A stretch of DNA of 53,874 nt. Origin: Rariglobus sp. Its GTDB lineage: Bacteria; Verrucomicrobiota; Verrucomicrobiia; Opitutales; Opitutaceae. Position numbers and translations under genes: made by a program. Shown here piece after piece: positions 17,357 to 26,206 of the stretch. Within the stretch, counting starts at the first letter, position 1; every line of letters starts with the position of its first letter. The notes below the pieces were generated by a model. The model had not been told where the DNA came from. It searched no databases and saw nothing but the letters and a program-made list of their open reading frames with translations. The stretch spans positions 1 to 53,874 of the forward strand of contig JAQSWS010000015.1 in NCBI GenBank assembly GCA_029266495.1, given 5' to 3'.

Positions 17357-18817
17357 TCAGGCGCGCAGGCGCAGGGTGCGGAGGTCCCAGGTCTTTCCGT
17401 TCGGAAGCGCAACCGTTCGTGTTTCAATAAAAATGAAGGAACGACTGAGCCGCCGCCAGAACGCAACATGGTTGGTTGACTGAAATTGAGAGACGATCAA
17501 ACAGCCTCCAGGCGCGAGTGAGGAGGCGAAACGGCGGGCCGTGCGCAAAGGATCAGCGGCATAGCCAAGGCACTCATTGAAGATGATTATGTCGAAGTGT
17601 CCGGGCTCCGGCGTCCATGTCTCAAAGTCTGCATGTTTAAAATGCGCGAACGGAAGGTGCAACGCGCGGGCGCGCTCAAGACCTGCGTGAGAGATGTCGA
17701 CCCCGAGATAATCCTGCAGAGAGGCTGGATCGAGAAGACTGGCGAGACGGCCGCTGCCGCATCCCGCATCAAGGAGGCGCGGGCGTGGTGAAGCCAGTCG
17801 GATGAGGTTTGTGAGGGATTGATGACGGGGCAGTTCCTCCGGTTCGAAAAAATGATTCCAGGCGCCGGATGAGTATTCGTGATCCAGAACAGACTCAGGC
17901 ACCGGCTGCCCCAAACCCAGGCGGCGTCCCCATAGTTGAAAACGGATACGGCGAAGAGCCCGGACGATCAAGGAAGGGGTGGTGGTATCGCGTGCGCTTG
18001 TGGTGGTTTCAAAGAAGAACTCCCCGCCGGAGGTAAACGCGGAATCAAAGCCCGCGGGCAGAACCGCGCGGGTCCATGGGAGGACGGGTTCAAATTGGGA
18101 TGCGTAAGCCGTGAGTGCATGATGTTTCGCGGCCAGACCGTCGGAGTGGCGTGGACCCCGCAAGATCGAGTGGCCGGCGAAGACCGCTCGTATGAAAAGC
18201 CGGGGGCTCCAGGCTGCCCAGACGGGAAACTCCAGGATGCGGGGGCGATCGTCCGCTCTCATTCCGGCGAGCGTCTTATGCACGAGCGTAAAGGCGGCTT
18301 CGTGCTCCGAACTGCCATCATGGCGCCAGGGCAGGAGCACGACGGCGGGCCGGAGTGCAATGAGCACGGTGCGAAGCGAAATGAGCGCACAGGCATTTTC
18401 CTCGTTGGCGAGATATGGAATTTCACCATCGGGAAGACCAAGAAAATGCAGGTTGTCCGTGTGAAGCCCCAGGCGGGCGGCGGCGAGCCGGGCTTCCGCT
18501 GTGCGACGCGCTACAAGGGCTTTGCGATCGAGCGCGGGGTGCCCGGGATGAGAGGCCCCTCCATCGGTGAGAAAAGCGATCTGGCAGGGGACTCCCGAGT
18601 GGACGAGATGATGGATAAGCGCACCACAACCCAAGGTTTCGTCATCGGGATGAGGCGCGATAATGAGCACGGGTCCTTCAAAGCCGGCTGTCAGCGGGCG
18701 GCTGCGGAGACGCAGGAGCAGTCTCACCATGGCGAGCGCACAACAACGCGAGGCGAGCTTGATTCGCGCCTCGGGCGGAACGGAAGGTGTGCCGCGTTCG
18801 GGGGGAATCATCATCAC
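17357..18817 (-). CDS. fused PIG-L/LmbE deacetylase and SAM methyltransferase
   Basis: A single 486-residue protein carries two enzymes. Residues 45-230 are a PIG-L (LmbE) zinc N-deacetylase with the PHPDDETLGCGA motif and the second metal/catalytic site WRHDGSSEHEAA. After a linker (about 265-330), residues 345-486 form a class I methyltransferase with LLDAGCGSGRLASLLDP (SAM motif I), DYLGVDIS and FDIIIFNECLGY. The fusion suggests that a GlcNAc-like residue is deacetylated and then methylated, or that two steps on the same intermediate are coordinated; this is inferred. It starts with a 4-nt overlap with the previous GT gene. Such fusions are known but uncommon. The substrate is unknown. Confidence 0.85.
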   Translation of the reverse strand: MMMIPPERGTPSVPPEARIKLASRCCALAMVRLLLRLRSRPLTAGFEGPVLIIAPHPDDETLGCGALIHHLVHSGVPCQIAFLTDGGASHPGHPALDRKALVARRTAEARLAAARLGLHTDNLHFLGLPDGEIPYLANEENACALISLRTVLIALRPAVVLLPWRHDGSSEHEAAFTLVHKTLAGMRADDRPRILEFPVWAAWSPRLFIRAVFAGHSILRGPRHSDGLAAKHHALTAYASQFEPVLPWTRAVLPAGFDSAFTSGGEFFFETTTSARDTTTPSLIVRALRRIRFQLWGRRLGLGQPVPESVLDHEYSSGAWNHFFEPEELPRHQSLTNLIRLASPRPRLLDAGCGSGRLASLLDPASLQDYLGVDISHAGLERARALHLPFAHFKHADFETWTPEPGHFDIIIFNECLGYAADPLRTARRFASSLAPGGCLIVSQFQSTNHVAFWRRLSRSFIFIETRTVALPNGKTWDLRTLRLRA

Positions 18818-20022
18818 GACAGCGCGCGCTTGACCGATTCGAGGAGGCGGAGCGATTCATGCTCCCAGCAATACCTCGATTCGGCGAGGCGGCGGGCGGC
18901 GAACTGGCGTGCGCGCAGAGCGGCGGGATCGGCCAGCAGATCCTCCAGCCGGGCGGAGAAGGCGGCGGTATCGTGCAGCGAAACGAGGATTCCGGCATTG
19001 GGATCGCGGGCGAGCACCTCGCTCTGGCCGGCCGTGTCCGAAGCGACGACGGCAAGACCGGCTCCGAGGTATTGGAATATCTTGTTGCTGGCGGTGAGAT
19101 TCTTGTTCTCCGGTTCGTTGAGTTCGAGGGCCAGGCCGATGTCATGACCGGCGATGACCCCGGGCAAGGCACCGGGGGACACGGGTGGCAAAAAGGAGAG
19201 GCGATGACGAAGTCCTTCGGGCAGCAGGGAGAGGAGGTGCCGATCATACCCGGCGCAGACTTCTCCGATGAGCACGACCTTGCTGGGACGGGAGACACGC
19301 GCCCATGCAGCCAAGAAAAACTCGAGCCCGCGACCGGGTCCGGTGGTTTGGGAAAACCAGAGGAACGAGCGGGGAGCGTTGGAATCGAACGGATCGAGGG
19401 TGCGCGGGTTGGATTGAAGAGGGAAGGAGTTGGTGATGACCGCGGGCCGGTGTCCACCATGGCGGGCGTGAAGCCCGGTTGCGAGGGCCTCCGATGTGGT
19501 GGTGACGTAGGCAGCGCGGTGGAGGAGGGTGTGTTCGACGCGGCGAATGAGGGCGATGGGGCGGCCGGCGCGGTCTGCGGGGAGCAGATCTTCGCTGTGC
19601 CAGTCTTCGAAATCGGCGGCGACGCGACGGCCTTCTCCGAGCAGGCGAACGCCGGCCCAGTGGGCGATTTCGTTATGAACGATCACGAGGTCGGCGGGCT
19701 GTGCGCGGGCGACGCGGAGGAGCGCGGAGGCCGGTCCAAGCGAATGAATGGATGGCAGGCGGAGGCGGTGGGCGGCATCTCGGGCGAGACGCACGGCGGC
19801 GCGCCGGATCCACGCCTGCGGACCGGAGAGAAGATCGATCCAACGATGCGTGAAAGGCGCGCCCACGGCGAGTTCCGCATCGAGCGGGACGGAGGCGGCG
19901 TGATTGCGAACCCCAAGAACGGTGACGGAGTAACCCGCCGCACCGAGGGCGGTCGCTTCTTTCACGACGCGTGGATTACGGGCAAGGGGACCGTTGGTGA
20001 GGATTAGAATACGGGCGCTCAT
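18814..20022 (-). CDS. GT-B fold glycosyltransferase
   Basis: This 402-residue protein has an opening (ILILTNGPLARNPRVVKEAT) that places it among GT4-like exopolysaccharide transferases with an NPRV motif. VAADFEDWHSEDLL marks the interdomain part. The C-terminal block NKIFQYLGAGLAVVASDTAGQSEV corresponds to the donor site in the KIFQYL style. The Arg-rich C-terminus may aid membrane contact. It lies 28 bases after a GT2 gene and overlaps the deacetylase-methyltransferase gene by 4 nt, so their products may act in sequence. Confidence 0.84.
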   Translation of the reverse strand: MSARILILTNGPLARNPRVVKEATALGAAGYSVTVLGVRNHAASVPLDAELAVGAPFTHRWIDLLSGPQAWIRRAAVRLARDAAHRLRLPSIHSLGPASALLRVARAQPADLVIVHNEIAHWAGVRLLGEGRRVAADFEDWHSEDLLPADRAGRPIALIRRVEHTLLHRAAYVTTTSEALATGLHARHGGHRPAVITNSFPLQSNPRTLDPFDSNAPRSFLWFSQTTGPGRGLEFFLAAWARVSRPSKVVLIGEVCAGYDRHLLSLLPEGLRHRLSFLPPVSPGALPGVIAGHDIGLALELNEPENKNLTASNKIFQYLGAGLAVVASDTAGQSEVLARDPNAGILVSLHDTAAFSARLEDLLADPAALRARQFAARRLAESRYCWEHESLRLLESVKRALS

Positions 20023-20050
20023 GGAGGCGTGAGGTCAAGGACGAGACGCA

Positions 20051-20992
20051 TTAGCGGCGGGCAGCGAGGCGGCGGGCGAGGCGCCAGCCGACCAGCCGGG
20101 CGAGAAGGCGGGCGCGAGAGCCGAGGGGGGGCGGGACTTCGGAACGACCCAGGGTTGCGGAACGGCGCCCGGCCTCGCGAGAAAGCCGGGGGGAGTCTGG
20201 ATAAAATTCGTAGCAAAGATGGCACCAATAATCGGAGAGGGCCTGCCGGGAGCGGGGGGAGTCCTCCATTGAGAGGAGATGGGTGCTGATGAGTTCCGCG
20301 GAACGGTAAAGCGAGGCCAGTGCGGCGGGCGAACGACGGCGGCTAAGGCTGCCGGCCAGTCCGGAGCGATAATAGGTGGCTGCTTCCGGCTCGGACGCGA
20401 AGGCCAGTCCCGCCGACGCGGCCGCCACCCGTGCGAAATACTCACCGTCGTCATTCAGCGAGAGCGACTCGTCCCAAGGGCCTGCGCGCTCGACGATGCC
20501 ACGAGGGACCAACCAGGCGGCGGGATGCATCATGCGAACGCCCGCAGTGTGGTGCAGCAGCCACTCGACGGGGGGGAAATCACGAAATACGTCATGGTCT
20601 GCAAACCGGGCCGCGGCGGGATCAGTTTCGAAGCGTCCCCAGCGGCAGGTGGCCAGGGTGCCCGGCGGACGCGTGGCGAGAAGGGCGAGCTGCAACTCCA
20701 GTTTGCGAGGAGAAAGCAGATCATCGGCATCGAGAAACTGGATGAAGTCGCCATCTGCGTGACGGAGGGCGTGATTGCGCGCGGAGGATGCCCCCGCATT
20801 CGACTGGGACATGACGCGCACTCCGCGTTGGATGAACGTGCGGGCCCTTGTCAGCGTTTCATCACTCGAGCCATCGTCGACCACGATGACCTGGATTTTT
20901 GGATGCGTCTGCCTGAGGGCGGATTCCAACGACGCATCGATCCACGGAGCGGCGTTGAATGCAGGAATGAGGATGCTGACGAGAGGCGTCAT
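20051..20992 (-). CDS. glycosyltransferase family 2
   Basis: This 313-residue GT-A inverting transferase opens with VSILIPAFNAAPWIDASLES, has VIVVDDGSSDETL near residue 40 and the DXD motif DADD in FIQFLDADDLLSP near 90. The region about 125-210 (QFETDPAAARF-like and RIVERAGPWDESLSLNDDGEYF-type sequences) matches the GT2 acceptor-side loop, with NDDGEYF as a catalytic-base candidate. The C-terminus is basic. It is coupled to the upstream GT-A-like gene by 4 nt. Confidence 0.9.
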   Translation of the reverse strand: MTPLVSILIPAFNAAPWIDASLESALRQTHPKIQVIVVDDGSSDETLTRARTFIQRGVRVMSQSNAGASSARNHALRHADGDFIQFLDADDLLSPRKLELQLALLATRPPGTLATCRWGRFETDPAAARFADHDVFRDFPPVEWLLHHTAGVRMMHPAAWLVPRGIVERAGPWDESLSLNDDGEYFARVAAASAGLAFASEPEAATYYRSGLAGSLSRRRSPAALASLYRSAELISTHLLSMEDSPRSRQALSDYWCHLCYEFYPDSPRLSREAGRRSATLGRSEVPPPLGSRARLLARLVGWRLARRLAARR

Positions 20993-21936
20993 CGTGCGAC
21001 GAAGGCGTGGCGCCAGGCGATGGTGTGATAACCATCGCGGGAGGTATCCACATAATGGTGCATCACGGCGGAAGGACTGGCGATCTCCGCCGCGGACGGC
21101 AGGGTGATGTAGTCGCCGGCGGGAGCGATTGCGCAGCCGTCCGGCTGACGGGCGGCGAGGAGGGCGACAAGTCCTTGCTCAAGGTAGTAACTGGTGCCGC
21201 ACTCGCGAATGAGCGTGGTGGCGGCGTGTTCAAGGAAGTCCCAATCGAGGAGGTCGGAACGCAGCCCGCAGAGGCCTACGTTGACAAGCGGGGGCACCGG
21301 CGCGCCGGCGAGGCGTTCAAGAAGGTTTCGCGGATAGCCGTAGTTTTCCGTGCAGTCCGTTGCATGGAGCAGCCGGTCGGGGGAGGCCGACCAATCGAGC
21401 AAAAAACGGGGCTCGCGCCAGAACAGGAGATCCGAGTCGAGGACGAGCCGCCATCCGGTCCGGCCGAGGTGAACATCGATGAGTTTCCGGATGTGAGGGT
21501 AATTTTTCCATCGTTCACGGAGCGTGGGAAAACGGGCGATGGGGAGAAACTGATCGAGGCGCGTGAGGAGATCGGAATGGTCGTGGATACGCGCTGCGGG
21601 ACAAATCCTGCCGAGGGAAGCGCGTGAGGCCGCATCGAGCGTGCCGTCATCGTAAAGCTCGGGTGCGAGAGCGGCGGGACAATGGTGACCAAGCGAGTAG
21701 AGGCAGAAGGCGGTCTGGTAGGCAAAGCGGCGGCCGGTGAGAAGGTGAACCGCAAACGGGGCGGACGTCACGGGGCGCGTCGGAAGGGGAGGCAGGAGTG
21801 CCGTGGCAGATTGCATGGCATCGCGTCCGCGAGCGGCGCGCCACTGGACAACCGGGCCGCCGTGGCGGCGGGAGCGGCGGACCGCCGCGACGGGCTGGTG
21901 CCAAAGGTGGTAAAGGATTCGACCGGGCAGGCTCAT
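20989..21936 (-). CDS. putative GT-A glycosyltransferase, family uncertain
   Basis: This 315-residue protein has no obvious GT2 opening. The segment VHLLTGRRFAYQTAFCLYSL (about 64-83), followed by a central LVLDSDLLFWREP, resembles nucleotide-diphospho-sugar transferases with a DSD in place of DXD, as in GT8-like families. LVNVGLCGLRSD and YYLEQGLVALLAA continue the fold. It is placed between two GT2 genes and coupled to both by 4-nt overlaps, so involvement in the same glycan is likely. The first 50 residues are Arg-rich and variable. I do not recognise a named family with certainty. Confidence 0.6.
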   Translation of the reverse strand: MSLPGRILYHLWHQPVAAVRRSRRHGGPVVQWRAARGRDAMQSATALLPPLPTRPVTSAPFAVHLLTGRRFAYQTAFCLYSLGHHCPAALAPELYDDGTLDAASRASLGRICPAARIHDHSDLLTRLDQFLPIARFPTLRERWKNYPHIRKLIDVHLGRTGWRLVLDSDLLFWREPRFLLDWSASPDRLLHATDCTENYGYPRNLLERLAGAPVPPLVNVGLCGLRSDLLDWDFLEHAATTLIRECGTSYYLEQGLVALLAARQPDGCAIAPAGDYITLPSAAEIASPSAVMHHYVDTSRDGYHTIAWRHAFVAR

Positions 21937-22964
21937 GGTGCAGGCAAGGCGGCGAGCAATTGTTGAAAGGTAGCGTCGTCCATCGTGCGGATTTTTTCGT
22001 AGGACGAGGTTTGATAAAGTTTGAGAAGGCGGGCGGCGTTAATCGGGCCGAGCATGCGGGCCAGCAGCTGAAAACCTCCTCCACCAAGGGCGGACAGCGG
22101 GGACCCAATCGCCAGCCGCCGAAAGAGTGCCAGTTCGCGGCTCTGGAACTCCGGTGAGAATCCCCGGGCGAGTTTGCGCCAGCTGTGGAAGGCGACTTGG
22201 CCGAGCAGCCGGCGGGCGTTCCTGGCCTCAGGTGTATCCGCCGGACAACTGCGCGCAAATGCCTCCATCACTCCAAGGGAGGCAGCGGCCAGGCGTTCCC
22301 AATGATTGGTCAGTCGTGCGCCCGGATGTCCGCCAATGATCGTGTGTGGACCAGGCACGCGCACAACGTGCCCGCGGCGGGGGGCGGCGTTTTGGTAAAA
22401 CCAGATTTCGGCCACGGGATTGTAGAGCGGTGATGGCGGGAAAAAGGCGTGATCGGAGAGGTCCCGGAGGTAGTCGGTTCGAAAAATCGGGGAATGAGGG
22501 GCAGGTTGCACCTGGAGAAAAAAGACCGCCGGATCGGTGGTGTCCTGCAGCGCTCCCTGGGGCGTGATCGACAAGGCATCATAATCGCCTCCCAGCGTGG
22601 TGTGTGCCTGATCGGTGTAGCTTACATCGGCACCGGTGGAACGCATGGCGTCGAGTTGCAGGCGAAATTTATTCGTGCTGACCAGATCATCGGAGTCCAG
22701 GAACAGCACGTGTTTGCCCGTGACATGGTGCAGTCCGGAAAGACGGGCAAGGAGCAGGCCTTGATTGTGCTGGCGGACCACTTTGGCCGGCTTATAGCCA
22801 AGCCGTGCGATGTCGTCGGCCGCAGGGGTGGTCGAGCCATCGTCGATGATAATGACTTCCACGGCCAGGCCAGTGGACGCGCGCTGCACGCTTTCCAGCG
22901 TGTAACGGATAAGTTCCCCGCGATTATAAACAGGAATGATGACGGATAGATCTGGGGCGTTCAT
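21933..22964 (-). CDS. glycosyltransferase family 2
   Basis: The ATG at 22964 overlaps the previous stop by 4 nt and begins MNAPDLSVIIPVYNRGELI, giving 343 residues; the 25 open codons upstream have no family character. EVIIIDDGSTTPAADD and HVLFLDSDDLVS (DXD-like DSDD near residue 90) define the GT-A core, and NPVAEIWFYQNA lies in the acceptor loop. The C-terminal 100 residues are helical and could be membrane-proximal. Sugar specificity is unknown. Confidence 0.9.
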   Translation of the reverse strand: MNAPDLSVIIPVYNRGELIRYTLESVQRASTGLAVEVIIIDDGSTTPAADDIARLGYKPAKVVRQHNQGLLLARLSGLHHVTGKHVLFLDSDDLVSTNKFRLQLDAMRSTGADVSYTDQAHTTLGGDYDALSITPQGALQDTTDPAVFFLQVQPAPHSPIFRTDYLRDLSDHAFFPPSPLYNPVAEIWFYQNAAPRRGHVVRVPGPHTIIGGHPGARLTNHWERLAAASLGVMEAFARSCPADTPEARNARRLLGQVAFHSWRKLARGFSPEFQSRELALFRRLAIGSPLSALGGGGFQLLARMLGPINAARLLKLYQTSSYEKIRTMDDATFQQLLAALPAP

Positions 22965-24166
22965 GCGAGCGCGGAACGTCGAAGAACGTTCCGGTAGAAG
23001 TTCGTGCTGGCCTCGACCAAGGCTTCGACGGAATAACACCGGCGCGCGTGTTCACGGCTGGCCTGGCCCAGGCGCGATCTCAGGGCCGCGTCGTCGGCGA
23101 TCCGGCCGATGGCGGACGCAAGCGCGGGGACGTCTTCGGGCGGCGTGAGCATGCCGGTGAGCCCGTCTTGGATGAGATCGATGGCGCCGGGCGCGCGCAA
23201 CGCAACGACTGGCAGCCCCCAGGACATGCCTTCGGCGAACATCAATCCGAAAGATTCATAACGGGACGGAGCCACCAGCACGTCTGCGTTCCGGTAATGG
23301 GCGGCGAGCGCGTCGTCGTCGACAACACCTGAAAAAACCACTTGGTCACGCACGGCAGGGGGCGCCTCCGCGCGCCATCGCGTTTCCCATGAGGCGTTGG
23401 CGTCTGATCCAACCAGAACGGCACGAACCCGGGGGCGCGTGGCCAGCACCGACGGGAGTGCCGCGAGCAGCAGATCCACTCCCTTGCGGGTTTCAAGCCG
23501 CCCGACATAGAGCAGGGTGACGGTTTCGCTGGCGGTGCGTGTCGGTTCGGCTGGAATCGGGATACCGTGAGGAATGACGGGGATGTCCGCCGGATTCAGG
23601 CCGAACTCCCGCGCAATCACGGTCCGGTGGCCCTCGGAATGTGTAATGATGGAATCGCTCGCCTGCACTGCCCTTCGTTCCCACTGTTCGTGGACGCGAC
23701 CGATCCAGGTTTTCGGCCCTTGGTTGGTGTTTCGCAATTGAGAGGCCGTGGTTGAGACGCGAGTGACGACGGGAGAGCGCCCGGCTCGTTTTAAAAAATT
23801 CAGAGCAGGCGCACCTGTGCTGGTGGTTTCCCAAATATCAACGTCCTGAACCCTGGCAGCGGCGCGGCTTCCGGCCAGAAGAACGGTGCGTTCGCAGAGC
23901 CACTGGTGGAGTTGCCAATGGAGGCGGCCTGCGGCCCACGCGATTGAAGGCACGGAGGGAGTCACCACCTGAACGTGACCGGGAATGTGTCCGGGCAGAA
24001 CTTTCGCCTGCTCTGTCGCGACAACGACAGTCACCGTGTGACCGGCCTCAATCAGTCCTCGGGCCAGATGGTGAAAGTGCACACCGATGCCGCTGCCGGG
24101 ACGGGTGACACCGGCATAGGCAGGGGTGAGCAGGCCTACGTGGAGAGAGGCGGACGAGTAGTTCAT
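22961..24166 (-). CDS. glycosyltransferase family 4
   Basis: The start at ATG 24166 overlaps the preceding stop by 4 nt and opens with MNYSSASLHVGLLTPAYAG, giving 401 residues; the frame remains open 48 codons upstream but those lie within the neighbour. The GT-B core is clear: GIGVHFHHLARGLIEAGH in the acceptor domain, TLLYVGRLETRKGVDLLLAA at the domain start and ESFGLMFAEGMSWGLPVVAL with the paired Glu of the retaining GT4 site. It should be one of the chain-extending enzymes. Confidence 0.92.
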   Translation of the reverse strand: MNYSSASLHVGLLTPAYAGVTRPGSGIGVHFHHLARGLIEAGHTVTVVVATEQAKVLPGHIPGHVQVVTPSVPSIAWAAGRLHWQLHQWLCERTVLLAGSRAAARVQDVDIWETTSTGAPALNFLKRAGRSPVVTRVSTTASQLRNTNQGPKTWIGRVHEQWERRAVQASDSIITHSEGHRTVIAREFGLNPADIPVIPHGIPIPAEPTRTASETVTLLYVGRLETRKGVDLLLAALPSVLATRPRVRAVLVGSDANASWETRWRAEAPPAVRDQVVFSGVVDDDALAAHYRNADVLVAPSRYESFGLMFAEGMSWGLPVVALRAPGAIDLIQDGLTGMLTPPEDVPALASAIGRIADDAALRSRLGQASREHARRCYSVEALVEASTNFYRNVLRRSALA

Positions 24167-25110
24167 GGTGCGAGGGCGGACTTGCTTTCGTTGATATCCG
24201 CCTGACCAAGGAAGCGTCCGTGGATTCCACGCCAGCGGACCCGATTTGCGGAACCTGCCCAGGCCCGCAGGCGAAACCAGGCGCGAGCGCTGCGAAGCGG
24301 CACAGTCCATCGAGGGATGGGGCGCCAGGGATGCCGGCCGTGAATATGAAGCACACGCACCCAGGAACGCTGAATACCTTCATTCAACCTGGAAAGGTAG
24401 TCGGGCTCGAGTCGGCCGGGAGGAATAAAATGGGAGAGGAACAGGGCGGGAAAATAACCGACGTCCCATCCGCCATGCAGAATTGTGAAGACGAGGTCGT
24501 TGTCGCCGCCCGAAGCGAGTGACCGGCCGTTGCGGTCGAAGCCCTGGCGGGCATGGTCGTGCCCGAGTGCTTCGACGTAGAGGGCGGCGGCTTCACGTCG
24601 CACGCACAACCCGGCCCCGACCGGGGCAAAGGCCGGCCAGTCTGCTTGAGGCGAGCCGCCGGCGATCAGCGGTGCGCCACCGTGCTCATGCAACGCGAGC
24701 AGGCCGTGAAATTCGGAGGTCCAATCGGGTGCGTGTTTCTCGAATTCAGGGCGCACCGGTCCTCCGGCCGCGCCGAGTCGCGGGTGTTGTTTGAAGCAAT
24801 CAACCGCATTGGAGAAGAATTCGGGTGAAAGGAGATTGTCGTCGTCAATGAACACGAGCACGGGACCGCGAGCCTCGGCGATTCCTCGTAATCGCGCCGG
24901 GGTGAGACCCGGCTGGCTTTCCACCACAATCCGTGCGGACGGGTGCCAGGAGAGGTCGATTGAAACCGGGACGCGTGAGCGGTTGTCTACGATGATCAGC
25001 TCCCATTGCTGCGCCGGCAGGGTTTGCCGGCGCAGGCCATCGAGCGTTCGAGCCAGGAAATCGAGGCGGGGATTATAGGTGCAGATGATGGCGGAAAGGG
25101 CGGGTGTCAT
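24163..25110 (-). CDS. glycosyltransferase family 2 (paralog A of three)
   Basis: The start is set at ATG 25110 (MTPALSAIICTYNPRLDF), giving 315 residues; upstream codons run into the acyltransferase gene. The GT-A core shows WELIIVDNRS near residue 37 and the triple-Asp metal motif VLVFIDDDNLLSP near 90. Its architecture closely matches the proteins at 26203-27117 and 29073-30071: NPR/NPH opening, WEL-IVDN, DDD motif, an Ala/Gly-rich AGLCVRR or AGLVVRR step and a late LSHFIPP/LTHLMPA-type His motif. The three look like duplicates that diverged in specificity. Confidence 0.9.
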   Translation of the reverse strand: MTPALSAIICTYNPRLDFLARTLDGLRRQTLPAQQWELIIVDNRSRVPVSIDLSWHPSARIVVESQPGLTPARLRGIAEARGPVLVFIDDDNLLSPEFFSNAVDCFKQHPRLGAAGGPVRPEFEKHAPDWTSEFHGLLALHEHGGAPLIAGGSPQADWPAFAPVGAGLCVRREAAALYVEALGHDHARQGFDRNGRSLASGGDNDLVFTILHGGWDVGYFPALFLSHFIPPGRLEPDYLSRLNEGIQRSWVRVLHIHGRHPWRPIPRWTVPLRSARAWFRLRAWAGSANRVRWRGIHGRFLGQADINESKSALAP

Positions 25111-25120
25111 GGCGACAAGG

Positions 25121-26206
25121 TCATTGTGACGTGATCCTGTGGCGGAGGCGTTCGAGCGGTTTTTCCAACAGGTGCCAGCTGGCGGCTGAGACAACGATGG
25201 TGAGCGCCACGTAATACAGCACATGCATCCATTCTTGCGTGAAGTAACGTTCGCCGGTGAGGCGTCCTAGAATGCCGGGCCCCGCCCAATGAGCAAAATT
25301 ATGATACAGGTAGATGCCATAGCTGATGCGACCGAGGTAAACGAAAGCCGGCTGGCGCAGACCGACCTTGATCCATGAATCACGCGGGTCGGTGCAGTGA
25401 CGGATCAATAGTAATGAAGCCAGTGCGAGCAACACCCCTTCGATTGCGGGCCAGAGCACGGGGAACGATTTTGCGCCATAGTGAAAGCTCACCAGGCATA
25501 TGATGGCCAGCAGCCCCGCCAGCCATTCGGGTCTGCGGACAGCAATTCCGGGACTATTTGTTTTGGACGCGGTCCATGCGAGAAGACCTCCCCACGCGAA
25601 ATAATCTACGCACGAGGGGAGTTGGACGAAATGGACATTTACGCCCAAACCCCAAGCCACCTCTGCCATCCGGAACACCGGGCCGGCGATGATCAGCAAC
25701 CACAGTCCGGCAAGGATGCCCCTCGGCGGTGCCATCAGGATGAGGACGGGCCATAGCACATAAAATTGTTGCTCCACCGCCAGGGTCCAGAGGTGGGACA
25801 TGATGGTCGGCCAGTGGTCGTTCACGACGACGTAATAGTTGCCGACGAATAGCAGGTTCCACGGGAGCATGTCCTGTGCATAGGCCAGCCCAAGCGCGGC
25901 CGCTCCGGCGGTCGCGAGAAAATAGGACGGCCAGAGCCGCAATGCGCGCCTCACGGAGAAACGAATGTATTCCACCGAGGCGCTGGTCCACCCGTCGTCC
26001 ACACGAGTGCGGGCGGAAATCAGAAGCTGGGTGATGAGAAAGCCACTCAAAACGAAGAAAAACCGGACACCCCATGCCCCCCAAGGCCCCATTTCTCCCA
26101 GCCAATTTGGAGAGAAATGCACCGCCATTACGCCGAGCACTGCAAAAAAACGCAGGCCGTCGAGCTCGGTGCACCGGGAGAAAAAGACGGGGCGGGTTCC
26201 GTTCAT
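25121..26206 (-). CDS. acyltransferase family 3 (OafA/YrhL-like) membrane protein
   Basis: This 361-residue integral membrane protein has about ten hydrophobic segments and the acyltransferase-3 signatures: an N-terminal ELDGLRFFAVLGVMAVHFS with the essential-type His, WGVRFFFVLSGFLIT, then SHLWTLAVEQQFYVLWPV and a late GRISYGIYLYHNFAHW. Such enzymes move acetyl groups across the inner membrane onto polysaccharides. It overlaps the upstream GT2 gene by 4 nt and is followed 10 bases later by another GT2. There is no extra SGNH domain. Confidence 0.92.
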   Translation of the reverse strand: MNGTRPVFFSRCTELDGLRFFAVLGVMAVHFSPNWLGEMGPWGAWGVRFFFVLSGFLITQLLISARTRVDDGWTSASVEYIRFSVRRALRLWPSYFLATAGAAALGLAYAQDMLPWNLLFVGNYYVVVNDHWPTIMSHLWTLAVEQQFYVLWPVLILMAPPRGILAGLWLLIIAGPVFRMAEVAWGLGVNVHFVQLPSCVDYFAWGGLLAWTASKTNSPGIAVRRPEWLAGLLAIICLVSFHYGAKSFPVLWPAIEGVLLALASLLLIRHCTDPRDSWIKVGLRQPAFVYLGRISYGIYLYHNFAHWAGPGILGRLTGERYFTQEWMHVLYYVALTIVVSAASWHLLEKPLERLRHRITSQ

